From Lentisphaerota bacterium (GTDB lineage Bacteria; Verrucomicrobiota; Lentisphaeria; Victivallales; UBA1829), in the NCBI GenBank assembly GCA_015061845.1, contig SUVT01000017.1:1-34244 (forward strand): DNA of 34,244 nucleotides, written 5' to 3'. This document shows positions 15,284-23,450 of this stretch, piece by piece. Within the stretch, counting starts at the first letter, position 1. Each line of letters starts with the position of its first letter. A program made the translations under genes and the position numbers. The notes beneath the pieces are model-generated. The model had not been told where the DNA came from. It saw nothing but the letters and a program-made list of their open reading frames with translations, and did no database searches.

Positions 15284-17668
15284 TTAAATGATCGTGACAT
15301 CCACTTTGACCTTTGTGCCTTTGGGGGCGCGCGGGATCAGATTGCCTTCGATGGGTGTGCCGTCAACAACGATCCTGACATTGGGACCTGTCTTGTGTTC
15401 GGGGTTCTGAACTTCGATGTGATACAGCGCACCGGAAAGCATACGGTCGACACAGTAGCCGCTCCAGTCAGCCGGAATACAGGGGACGATCCGCAAGCCG
15501 TCAGTTTCAGGGCGGACACCCAGCAGATATTCGTTTGCGGCACGGTAGATCCATGCAGCTCCGCCTGTCAGGTGGGTCAAAGAAGCCTTTCCGCAGTTGC
15601 CGTTGATGGGACCGTAAACCCATGATGCAAAAGCATAAGGTTCGCGTTCATAAAGGTCGGCATCCTTTGCGGTACGGTAGTCCGGACGGATGTTGCGGAA
15701 ATATTCCCAGGCGCGCTGAGAGTTGCCTCTGGCGGCTTCTGCAATGACAGCCCAGGTATTGGCGTGGTAGAAAAGACCGGAGTTTTCTCCTGCACCCGGG
15801 GCGTTTCCGCAATATCTTGTGCCGTCCATGAGTTTGGTGAACGGAGGATAGAACAGCTGGATCCCGTAACGGGTATGGAGCTGATTGTAAACGCTGTCCA
15901 TCGCCTTTTCGATGTGAGCCGGATCAAGAGTTCCTGCAAGAGCTGCCCAGGTCTGGGCGTTCAGGAAGATGCTGCCTTCTTCATTTTCGGAAGATCCCAT
16001 CTTTTCAGCGGGGAAGAGCAAACGGCGGTACCAATCGCCATCCCAGACATCTTCGGAGTCAAGAGCTTTGGTGAAATCTTCGATTTTCTGATTCAGGAAT
16101 GCGATATCATCCGCATATTTTTCGTCCAGCATCTTGATGAGCATTTTTGCCGCAACGATGTACTGCATTGCAACCATGGTGCTTTCGCCGTCGCTGAGGA
16201 TCGCACTGATGATAACCAGAGAGTCGTTCCAGTCGCAGTTGTAAAGTTTCGGCAGACCATGTTTTCCTGTACTGGTTCCGGTAAACCGCATTGCACGGAG
16301 AAGCAGATCAAGAATGGTGGATTCCTTGCCTTCGTAATCTGCAACCGGAGTGTTCAGAAACTCTTTGTCGCCGGTTTCTGCAATGTATTTTGCAATGGTG
16401 AAGATCCCCCAGACGATGGCATCGCAGCGGATATGTTCCGGATTGGAACATTTCAGGGAAACTGGGTCGATATTGGTTACGATCTGACCGTTTTCACGGA
16501 TGGAGTGCATCAGGAGCAGGATATTTTCTTTGGTTTCTTCGGGAAAGAAAAGACTTCCAGCCATGATATCCTGCATGGTGTCGCGGAACGTTTTGGATGT
16601 TCCGCTTCCGGTATGACGGTGGGAGATGGAACGTCCGCAGCGCATGGTGGTTTTGATATTTTTCGGGAACCACACGTTGAGCATTTCGTTCAACCCCTTT
16701 TCGGGAGTGTAGACCTGATTCTTTTCAAGAATGGAATCCCACCAGTCGGCGAATTTCTTTGCGGCGGCATCCACCACGGCAAAATCATCATATTTCTTGA
16801 GCAGAGCAGCTGCATCTTCCAGTTTCCGGTTGGCGGCAAGCTTGATCACAACACGTTCAGAAGCTCCGGGAGCCAGTTTGAAGTTGAGCTTGAATGCTCC
16901 GCAGATATGGAAGCCGGCTCCGACAACATCGGAATTTGCAAGAACTCCGCTGTCCAACGCTTCCGGATTGGCTTCGGAACGGCAGCGTCCGATGAATGTA
17001 TCGCGGCGCATATCATAATTTGTAAACGGCTTGGAGGCATTGAAGAGTGTAAAGCCCGGGTGATGAGCCTCAAAGGCATAATAATCAAGCATGAGTGCAT
17101 TGTGTTCTTCGCAGTAGCTACCGGTCATCTGGTTGCCGCAGAAGTGATAGTACATCACATCTTTTGCGATATCGCGCATGGAGAAATCAAGATAAGGATA
17201 CGCAGAGAAGACCAGCTCTTCTTCGGTATTGTTAGTAAAAGTGACATCCCACAGCATGACAGGATCTTCTGCCGGGATGAAATATTTTACCTGCGCACGG
17301 AGTCCATTCTTTTCGGAATCGAACTTCGTGTAATACATCCCGTGACGGCATTCGTACTTATCCACCTTCGTGAGTGTCGGAGAAACAGAGGGGTTCCAGA
17401 CTGTACCGTCAAGGTTCCGGATATAGAGATAGAAACCGGGGTGATCTTCCGGCACTGCCATGTACTGATAACGGGTCAATCTGCCTGTATGCGGCTGTTT
17501 GTACCAGACTGTTCCGCCAGCACGGTTGGAGACGAATGCATCGAGATCCCCGACACCGCCGAGGTAGTTGATCCACGGCTTCGGAGTATAGGGAGAGGTA
17601 ATAACATACTCTCTGTTTTCGGAATCAAAATATCCATACTTGCACTTGTTGGTGTCAATACTGCTCAT
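15284..17668 (-). CDS. GH94 disaccharide phosphorylase (cellobiose/chitobiose phosphorylase-like)
   Basis: The 794-aa cytoplasmic enzyme should split a beta-linked disaccharide with phosphate to give a sugar 1-phosphate and a free sugar. The N-terminus 'KYGYFDSENREYVITSPYTP' and 'PWINYLGG' is characteristic of GH94. The catalytic core has FRDTMQD (361-367) and the general acid Asp479 in CDWNDS. A C-terminal 'ANEYLLGVRPETDGLRIVPC' also matches the family. Length agrees with cellobiose and diacetylchitobiose phosphorylases (about 800 aa). The segment GRSISHRHTGSGTSK before the FRDTMQD motif differs from the 'FNMSRSASFFETGIGRGMG' pattern of cellobiose phosphorylase, so the substrate may differ. 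AAGGA is 9 nt upstream of the ATG. It follows ribD with no terminator but has its own promoter. Confidence 0.9.
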   Translation of the reverse strand: MSSIDTNKCKYGYFDSENREYVITSPYTPKPWINYLGGVGDLDAFVSNRAGGTVWYKQPHTGRLTRYQYMAVPEDHPGFYLYIRNLDGTVWNPSVSPTLTKVDKYECRHGMYYTKFDSEKNGLRAQVKYFIPAEDPVMLWDVTFTNNTEEELVFSAYPYLDFSMRDIAKDVMYYHFCGNQMTGSYCEEHNALMLDYYAFEAHHPGFTLFNASKPFTNYDMRRDTFIGRCRSEANPEALDSGVLANSDVVGAGFHICGAFKLNFKLAPGASERVVIKLAANRKLEDAAALLKKYDDFAVVDAAAKKFADWWDSILEKNQVYTPEKGLNEMLNVWFPKNIKTTMRCGRSISHRHTGSGTSKTFRDTMQDIMAGSLFFPEETKENILLLMHSIRENGQIVTNIDPVSLKCSNPEHIRCDAIVWGIFTIAKYIAETGDKEFLNTPVADYEGKESTILDLLLRAMRFTGTSTGKHGLPKLYNCDWNDSLVIISAILSDGESTMVAMQYIVAAKMLIKMLDEKYADDIAFLNQKIEDFTKALDSEDVWDGDWYRRLLFPAEKMGSSENEEGSIFLNAQTWAALAGTLDPAHIEKAMDSVYNQLHTRYGIQLFYPPFTKLMDGTRYCGNAPGAGENSGLFYHANTWAVIAEAARGNSQRAWEYFRNIRPDYRTAKDADLYEREPYAFASWVYGPINGNCGKASLTHLTGGAAWIYRAANEYLLGVRPETDGLRIVPCIPADWSGYCVDRMLSGALYHIEVQNPEHKTGPNVRIVVDGTPIEGNLIPRAPKGTKVKVDVTII

Positions 17669-17699
17669 AACACGATCCTTTCTTCGTTAATTATGAGGC

Positions 17700-17728
17700 A
17701 ATATACCCCCCAATACAGAGTTTTTCAA
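17700..17728 (-). promoter_or_regulatory. Promoter of the GH94 gene
   Basis: On the minus strand, TTGAAA (17728-17723) and TATATT (17705-17700) are 17 bp apart, in the short gap after ribD. Confidence 0.65.
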
Positions 17729-17745
17729 GGCGACTTTTTGAAAAA

Positions 17746-18765
17746 TCAGTAAACAGGTTTTCCCGTGACAACAAAATCTACCCCGCAACGGGTGATTTTC
17801 ATCTCTGCAACAGGAATCGCTTCCGATAAAAATTCCGGATTTTCACCGTCGCAAACTGTCCGGCTTCCGGCTCCGCCAAGGATTTTCGGCGCATAGTGAA
17901 ATTCAATCTCGTTAACAGCTTTTGCTGCAAGTGCTGATGCCGCAAGGGTTCCACCGCCCTCTATCAGAAGCTGCATGACTCCGCGTTTGCCCAACTCTTC
18001 CAGAAAACAGTTCCACTGTTCCGGCGTGGAAAGATCAACATATTCCCAGCCATCCCGTTTTTCCAAACGTTCCGGATGAGCCGTTGCAACGAACCGCAGA
18101 GGTGTCCGCAAGACTGTTCCGCTTTCTGTCCGGATGGTCAAAGAGGGATGATCCTGACGGTATGTTCCCGCCCCGACAATAATTGCATCGGAGTTCTTTC
18201 GCAGTTTCTGAACACGTTTCCTGGCAAGTTCCGAGGTGATCCACTGGGAGTTGCCTGTAACAGTGGCAATTTTTCCATCAAGAGTCGAAGCCATCTTCAG
18301 GATAACGAAAGGTTTATGATTCTGGATATGATGGAAAAATGCACGGTTTGCCTGTAAACATTTCTCTTCCAGAATGCCTGTTTCAACAGTGATCCCGGCA
18401 GCCCGGAGGATTTCAAAGCCTTTTCCGGCATGTTTTCCATTGGAATCGGTACAGCCCGCAAACACACGGGAGATCCCGGCATTGATGATCGCAGAAGTGC
18501 AGGGCGGTGTCCTGCCGGTCGTACAGCAAGGTTCCAGCGTGACATAAATATCAGCCCCTTTGAGAGACCGTTTTCCGGCAGAGCGGATCGCTTCCACTTC
18601 GGCATGAGGCTGTCCGGCTCCATGATGCCAGCCTTCTCCAATGATTTTTCCGTTTTTTACGATAACAGCTCCCACAACAGGGTTCGGAGCTGTAAAACCG
18701 CGGGCTTTTTCTGCAAGATTCAATGCCCGCTGCATCATTTTTTTATGAAAGGAAAGATGATCCAT
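17746..18765 (-). CDS. ribD: Bifunctional riboflavin deaminase/reductase RibD
   Basis: The 339-aa enzyme carries out two steps of riboflavin synthesis: deamination of 2,5-diamino-6-ribosylamino-pyrimidinone 5'-phosphate, then NADPH-dependent reduction of the ribose chain. The N-terminal deaminase has the zinc site His54-Ala-Glu56 and Cys80...Cys89 in EPCCTTGRTPPC. The reductase domain begins near residue 145 ('KPFVILKMASTLDGKIATVTGNSQWI') and includes 'LLIEGGGTLAASAL'. GAGG lies 9 nt before the ATG, inside the end of the preceding gene, with only 6 bp between genes. It is the last gene of the FMN-riboswitch operon, separated from the other rib genes by nusB, ftsY and two C39-like genes. Confidence 0.95.
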   Translation of the reverse strand: MDHLSFHKKMMQRALNLAEKARGFTAPNPVVGAVIVKNGKIIGEGWHHGAGQPHAEVEAIRSAGKRSLKGADIYVTLEPCCTTGRTPPCTSAIINAGISRVFAGCTDSNGKHAGKGFEILRAAGITVETGILEEKCLQANRAFFHHIQNHKPFVILKMASTLDGKIATVTGNSQWITSELARKRVQKLRKNSDAIIVGAGTYRQDHPSLTIRTESGTVLRTPLRFVATAHPERLEKRDGWEYVDLSTPEQWNCFLEELGKRGVMQLLIEGGGTLAASALAAKAVNEIEFHYAPKILGGAGSRTVCDGENPEFLSEAIPVAEMKITRCGVDFVVTGKPVY

Positions 18766-18771
18766 CTCTTG

Positions 18772-20094
18772 TTACCTCGGTGTTATTGTATAAGCGGCAA
18801 GCGTAATTGGCCAGGCATCTTTGAACGACATCTTTTTGATCTCATGACCTTTTCCCCAGCCATCTGTATAAAAAATCATTTTCGTGGTCGTATTGAACCC
18901 GATGATCACACGCATGTGTAATTCTGGCGGTTTCGCCGGAAGTTTATCTTCTTTGACGATCCCGAGAATAACATACCAGATCAACGGCTGTCCTCCCATG
19001 ATATTCTGGATGATCGCCCCCTCAAAATTCTGTTCGCCGTGTTCTTCATTTTTCAGCTTGATATACGTTGCAGGAGTCATCTTCTTGATCGTTGCTGCAA
19101 CAGGTGCAACTTTTCCGGCGGGGATGACCAGCTTTTCTTTTTTTGATTTTCTGGTCTCCCGGTTGTAGCGTCCTGCGAGGTTTTCCAGCTTTCTCATGGA
19201 ACGGTCTTTGTAGAAAAAGATATATTCCGTTTTCAATTTCAGATTATTCCGTTTGCAGATATCTTCCAGCTGCAGCTGCAGACCTTCCACGTCGGAATTT
19301 AATTTTGTATTCTTCTTCAAAGGCTTTGCATCAATCGGTTTTTCCGGCTTTTTCCCCTTGTATTCCAATATCCGTTGAACAGCGCAAGCCGCACTGTTTC
19401 CGTTGGCTGGCTGTACGACCATGGGAAAACTCTTCAAGTAAACATCTCCGTTTGTCTCCTGTACAGTTTTATTTTTCCGGTCGTTCTGTCCCATAAATTC
19501 CGGATATTCTGTTGGTTTGATCGCACAATTCCACAGATCCTTCATGACCGTGATCGTCCGGAATTCAATCTGAAGATATTCCGGCACTTCCCCGCTGCTC
19601 TTATTTCCCTTGATCCCCCATTTCATGATACAGGCATGTTTGCCGGAGATCCAGACAAGGGCGTTGAGCGTTAAGTCATCCTGATTCTTTATTCTTAACA
19701 TTTTCGGCTTGATTTTCGGATAACGCTTTTTCAGCTGAACGTAAATTCCAGACATGTTTTTCCGGAATTTCTCTGCGGTCAGGATCTGTCTGTCTCTCCG
19801 GTTGAAAAGAGTGAATGTGATAAAAGCCGGTGTTTCTCCGGAAATTTGAATATATGCAGAACTCACTTTATTTCCGAAAACAGTGAACCCGTTGTTTTTC
19901 GGATTCCCTGCACGGTATGATGCCGAATTCTTCAGTTCAGAGTTCCATGTAAAAAGACTTTTTTTCCCATCCGGAAGAAGCTGATCCTTCTTTTTTGCGA
20001 AAATTTCATGTTTCGGTCCGATGAACTTGATAGCATCATCCGCTGAAACGGTTGCTGCAATACAAACTGAAAGAAAGATAAAGAGTTTTTTCAT
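18772..20094 (-). CDS. Secreted C39-like papain-fold protein, catalytic Cys replaced by Ser (pseudoenzyme candidate)
   Basis: The 440-aa product has a signal peptide (MKKLFIFLSVCIAATVSA, then DDAIKF). It is a paralogue of the next gene upstream in the operon over its whole length: both have an N-terminal domain with 'ALVW...YSCIMKW'-type segments, a central 'FPMVVQ' segment and a C-terminal 'LHMRVIIGFN' plus 'FYTDGWGKGHE'. Ungapped alignment of the catalytic stretch puts Gln228, Ser234, His393 and Asp411 against Gln230, Cys236, His396 and Asp414 of the paralogue. The Ser codon AGT (19395-19393) differs by one base from TGT. A nearby Cys237 is out of register. It is probably inactive, or a binding or regulatory partner. 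GTG at 20097 is an alternative start; AGGGGA fits the ATG at 20094 better. Confidence 0.7.
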   Translation of the reverse strand: MKKLFIFLSVCIAATVSADDAIKFIGPKHEIFAKKKDQLLPDGKKSLFTWNSELKNSASYRAGNPKNNGFTVFGNKVSSAYIQISGETPAFITFTLFNRRDRQILTAEKFRKNMSGIYVQLKKRYPKIKPKMLRIKNQDDLTLNALVWISGKHACIMKWGIKGNKSSGEVPEYLQIEFRTITVMKDLWNCAIKPTEYPEFMGQNDRKNKTVQETNGDVYLKSFPMVVQPANGNSAACAVQRILEYKGKKPEKPIDAKPLKKNTKLNSDVEGLQLQLEDICKRNNLKLKTEYIFFYKDRSMRKLENLAGRYNRETRKSKKEKLVIPAGKVAPVAATIKKMTPATYIKLKNEEHGEQNFEGAIIQNIMGGQPLIWYVILGIVKEDKLPAKPPELHMRVIIGFNTTTKMIFYTDGWGKGHEIKKMSFKDAWPITLAAYTITPR

Positions 20095-20127
20095 CACGGC
20101 AATTCCCCTGTTGTCAGAGTGTTTGAA

Positions 20128-21474
20128 TTAATACATCTTTTTTTCCCGGGGGATAAGGTAGAGCAACCGGGTCGTTATGGGCCAAGCATGCTGTAAAGGC
20201 ATGGATTTCACTTCATGTCCGAAACCCCAGGTGTCTGTATAAAGAACTTCCTGGTTTTTATTGTTGATCCCGATGATCAGCCGCATATGTCCGCCTTTCG
20301 ATTGCGGAGAGAGCTTATCTTCCGGCATGATCCCCAGCATAACACACCAGATAACAGGAATTCCTGCCTGAAGATTGGATGTGATAACACGGTAGAATTT
20401 CCGGTATTCGGAATCATCATTCCGTACTTTTGCATAGAGTTCGGGATCCATTGAATAAATCGTTTTGTCCAGATAGACGATTCTGTTGTTAATGATCATC
20501 TGAACTTCACGTTTATCATATTTCCGTGCCAGACGGTTGTATTCCGACACTATATTTTTCAGTTTGCTGATCGCACTGTTTTTGTTAAATAAATTATATT
20601 CTTCCCGGACTTTTATTCCGAATTTTCTGCTGACACTTTCCAGTTCCTGAACCATGGTGTCAGTAGAGGTCCCTTTTGTTGCACTCGTTCCGAAAAGCTG
20701 GGCAAGGGTGTGCTGGTTTACCGGAATGTTGTAGTAACGGAGAACCCGTTCCAGAACGGCTGCAACACAATAACCTTTCTGTCCCTGATCGACCATGGGA
20801 ATGTTGGCAATGTAAATATTCCCGTTGGCTTCCCGGCGGATATTTTCTTTGAGATTCTGACGTGCAACGATCCCTTTCCGGTCTGCCCGGATAAGAGATC
20901 TTCTTGCCGGATCCCGTGACGGGTCGAACGGCTCAAATTCAACTTGAAGATATTCCGGCTTTTCGCTGCGCCTCGTCTTCCCGCTGAGACTCCATTTCAT
21001 GATACAGGAATATTTTTTGCCGCGCCAGACCATGGCATTGACATACATTCCGTCAGACAGTTTTTCTTTTCGCGGAATCGGACGTTCCTGCGGATAGAGA
21101 GTCTTCAGATTGTAGTACAACTCTTTCGAGAGTTCATGAAAGCGTTCTGCAGAGATCGGCTGGTTATCGCCACGGTTGTAAACGGAAATATAAACTCTGG
21201 AAACGCTGTTTTCTTCAAAGGAAATGATAACTTCAGAAACAGGTTTTCCAAAGAATGTAAGTTTTTCTCTTACGTTTGAATATGCCGGATATCTCACGGC
21301 ATTTTTTGCATCAGAGGTCCAACGGAAAAAACGGGCGTTGGAGGGTTTTATGAAACGTGGACGATTTTCGGAAAAAATCTGAAAATCTTTCCCGATGATC
21401 TTCATAAGATCTTCTGCCATTCCCGCAAAAGACAGTAATGACAGAACAATCAGAAAAAGGACTTTCCCGTTCAT
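20128..21474 (-). CDS. Secreted C39-like cysteine peptidase
   Basis: The 448-aa product has a signal peptide (MNGKVLFLIVLSLLSFAGMA, then EDLMK). Residues about 25-215 form an N-terminal domain that I do not recognise. From residue 225, 'IPMVDQGQKGYCVAAVLERVLRYY' gives the papain-like pair Gln230 (oxyanion) and Cys236, at the Q-x5-C spacing seen in C39 peptidases. His396 follows in GGHMRLIIGIN and Asp414 in LYTDTWGFGHE. This is a complete catalytic set, so a secreted cysteine peptidase is likely. There is no transporter domain, so it is not a bacteriocin exporter of the classical C39 type. AGGAG is 8 nt before the ATG. It lies between ftsY and its Cys-to-Ser paralogue. The substrate is unknown. 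Confidence 0.75.
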   Translation of the reverse strand: MNGKVLFLIVLSLLSFAGMAEDLMKIIGKDFQIFSENRPRFIKPSNARFFRWTSDAKNAVRYPAYSNVREKLTFFGKPVSEVIISFEENSVSRVYISVYNRGDNQPISAERFHELSKELYYNLKTLYPQERPIPRKEKLSDGMYVNAMVWRGKKYSCIMKWSLSGKTRRSEKPEYLQVEFEPFDPSRDPARRSLIRADRKGIVARQNLKENIRREANGNIYIANIPMVDQGQKGYCVAAVLERVLRYYNIPVNQHTLAQLFGTSATKGTSTDTMVQELESVSRKFGIKVREEYNLFNKNSAISKLKNIVSEYNRLARKYDKREVQMIINNRIVYLDKTIYSMDPELYAKVRNDDSEYRKFYRVITSNLQAGIPVIWCVMLGIMPEDKLSPQSKGGHMRLIIGINNKNQEVLYTDTWGFGHEVKSMPLQHAWPITTRLLYLIPREKKMY

Positions 21475-21489
21475 AAAACCGCTCCTGTG

Positions 21490-22413
21490 TTACTCTTCCT
21501 CCAAGCCGAACATTGCGGAGGCGTAGCTTTTCGGATCAAATTCCTGTAAGTCTTCCGGCTGTTCCCCGAATCCGGCGTAAAGCACGGGTAGCTGGAACTC
21601 TGTCTGGATTCTTACAGCACAACCGCCTTTTCCTGTGCCATCCAGCTTTGTAAGAACAACTCCGGTCACACCAGCGGTTTCAGAGAACTCCTTTGCCTGG
21701 GAAAGCATATTCATTCCCATGGAAGTATCAAGTGTCAGCAGGGTCTCATGCGGAGCATCAGGAATCAATCTGGTGATGATCCGGCGCATCTTTGCCAACT
21801 CGTCCATCAGAGATTTCCTGTTCTGCTGTCTTCCGGCTGTATCAATGATCAGATAATCCACATTCTGGGCAATGGCAGAAGAGACTGCATCAAACGCAAC
21901 TGCAGCGGGATCCGCACCCGTCTTGGAGGCAACAATGCTTGCGCCTGTCCGTTCGGACCACAGCTTCAACTGTTCAGAGGCGGCAGCACGGAACGTATCA
22001 CAAGCCCCAAGCATAACTTTCTTTCCTGCTCCGGTAAGGGTCCAGGCAAGTTTTCCCGCGGTTGTCGTTTTTCCGCTGCCGTTGACTCCGACCATCAGGA
22101 TGACTGTCGGACCGGATGCCGCTGTATTCAGCTTCGTCCGGCGTTCCTGCATCATTGCCGCTATGTCATCACGGGCAATTTCAAGAATGTTTTCTTTCCC
22201 GGAGAGAAGACCCCGCTGGTAACGATCCTTGATCCCATCTTTGACTTTTTTTGCTGCTTCAGCTCCGAAATCTGCTTCCAGAAGGGCATTCTCAAGCGTT
22301 GTAAAGGTGGCATCATCCCAAACTTTTACTTCCGTAAAGATGGAGGTAACGCTTCTGCTGATCGCTGTCGCAGTTTTCTGAAGTCCTTTCTTGAATACTG
22401 AAAACAACCCCAT
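21490..22413 (-). CDS. ftsY: Signal recognition particle receptor FtsY
   Basis: The 307-aa GTPase docks SRP-ribosome complexes at the membrane. It is a compact NG form: a short basic amphipathic N-terminus (MGLFSVFKKGLQKTATAIS) suits membrane contact, and the long acidic A domain of enterobacteria is missing. Motifs are GVNGSGKTTT (109-118), CDTFRAAA (138-145), IIDTAGR (189-195), 'VVLTKLDGTGKGG' and 'GFGEQPEDLQEFD'. The family usually has TKLDGTAKGG and GQN where this protein has GMN, which are small variations. It starts 2 bp after the nusB stop. Position within an FMN-riboswitch operon is unusual for an essential export gene. Confidence 0.95.
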   Translation of the reverse strand: MGLFSVFKKGLQKTATAISRSVTSIFTEVKVWDDATFTTLENALLEADFGAEAAKKVKDGIKDRYQRGLLSGKENILEIARDDIAAMMQERRTKLNTAASGPTVILMVGVNGSGKTTTAGKLAWTLTGAGKKVMLGACDTFRAAASEQLKLWSERTGASIVASKTGADPAAVAFDAVSSAIAQNVDYLIIDTAGRQQNRKSLMDELAKMRRIITRLIPDAPHETLLTLDTSMGMNMLSQAKEFSETAGVTGVVLTKLDGTGKGGCAVRIQTEFQLPVLYAGFGEQPEDLQEFDPKSYASAMFGLEEE

Positions 22414-22415
22414 AT

Positions 22416-22934
22416 TTATTCATTCCCCTTTTCTTTGGCATCAGGGGGGAGCGCATCTTTGACACCATTCAAAATTCCATTGATGAATACACCGGATTTT
22501 TCTGTGGCATAGTACTTGGAAATTTCAATCGCTTCGTCAATACTCACAAGAATCGGGATCTCCGGGCAGTATTTCAGCTCATAAACTGCAATACGGATGA
22601 TATTCCGGTCGACTGCAGCCATGCGGGTGATATCCCACTTTTCTGAAAATGAAGCCAGAGTATCATCAATTTCTTTCAAGTAGAAAAGTACGCCGTCAAT
22701 AATTTTTTCGGCATAGTTTTTTGCCTTCTTGAAAACACGGTCATCGGAGGTCAGCTCCCCGTTTGCTGCCTGTTCCCAGAACATTTCACGGGCGTTTTCC
22801 ATGTCCTCTGCAGAGTCCGTCTCCGGTGTCATGTCACGGAGATAAAGATACTGCATGGCAAGTTCTCTGCCCAGACGCTTGAAGTGTGTCTGAGCATTCA
22901 CCCGCACATTGGATTTCTTTTGCGGAAAGTTCAT
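22416..22934 (-). CDS. nusB: Transcription antitermination factor NusB
   Basis: The 172-aa all-helical protein should bind boxA RNA with NusE (S10) to support antitermination on rRNA operons. 'KRLGRELAMQYLYLRD' near residue 20 matches the usual N-terminal NusB helix, and 'MAAVDRNIIRIAVYELKYCPEIPILVSIDEAIEISKYYATEKSGVFINGILNGV' is the strongly conserved C-terminal core. It is about 30 residues longer than many NusB proteins, with an insert around residues 40-70. It lies 4 bp after ribH, and a ribH-nusB pairing is common in bacteria. No strong ribosome site is visible, so coupling to ribH translation is likely. Confidence 0.95.
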   Translation of the reverse strand: MNFPQKKSNVRVNAQTHFKRLGRELAMQYLYLRDMTPETDSAEDMENAREMFWEQAANGELTSDDRVFKKAKNYAEKIIDGVLFYLKEIDDTLASFSEKWDITRMAAVDRNIIRIAVYELKYCPEIPILVSIDEAIEISKYYATEKSGVFINGILNGVKDALPPDAKEKGNE

Positions 22935-22938
22935 GGGC

Positions 22939-23430
22939 TTACTTCTTGCCTTTCTGATTCATGGATTTGGCAAGATTTGCCATTTCAATTGCAGAAACAG
23001 TCACATCAAAACCGCGGTTTCCTGCCTTGGTGCCGCTGCGTTCGATCGCCTGTTCAATATTTTCTGTGGTCAGAACCCCATAGATCACAGGAATACCGCT
23101 TTCCAGAGAAAGCTGTCCCAGAGACTTGGAGACCTGTCCGTTGATGTAAGAAGCGTGCGCTGTTGCTCCCTGGATCACACAGCCAAGTGCAATGACTGCA
23201 TCATATTTACCATTGGCGAGAAAACGGGAGGCAACATAGGGAAGTTCATAACTTCCGGGACACCATGCCACATCCACATTATCCAAACTTCCGCCGTGAC
23301 GGACGATTGCATCGTATGCGCCATCCAGAAGTTTTTCTACAAAGAAAGTGTTGAATCTGGAACAGGCAATTGCGATCTTCAATCCTTTTGCATCCAGTTT
23401 CCCTTCAAAAACATTCGCAGGTTTGCTCAT
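22939..23430 (-). CDS. ribH: 6,7-dimethyl-8-ribityllumazine synthase RibH
   Basis: The 163-aa enzyme condenses 5-amino-6-ribitylamino-uracil with dihydroxybutanone phosphate to give lumazine, the penultimate riboflavin precursor. Substrate-binding segments are visible: 'ACSRFNTFF' near residue 22, 'PGSYELPYVASRF' (58-70), 'ALGCVIQGATAHASYI' with likely catalytic His92, and 'GVLTTENIEQAIERSGTKAGNRG'. AGGAG precedes the ATG. It follows ribBA by 20 bp. Confidence 0.95.
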   Translation of the reverse strand: MSKPANVFEGKLDAKGLKIAIACSRFNTFFVEKLLDGAYDAIVRHGGSLDNVDVAWCPGSYELPYVASRFLANGKYDAVIALGCVIQGATAHASYINGQVSKSLGQLSLESGIPVIYGVLTTENIEQAIERSGTKAGNRGFDVTVSAIEMANLAKSMNQKGKK

Positions 23431-23450
23431 AATCTTTTCTCCTGTCTTTT

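Noticed and set aside
15764-17752. A 662-codon open frame on the plus strand opposite the GH94 gene
   Set aside because: It is antisense to a well-conserved enzyme, has no ribosome site or recognisable motifs, and its openness follows from the codon usage of the GH94 gene.
20128-21474. C39 protein considered as a bacteriocin-processing exporter
   Set aside because: There are no membrane-spanning or ATP-binding domains and no double-glycine peptide gene nearby; it is a stand-alone secreted protein.
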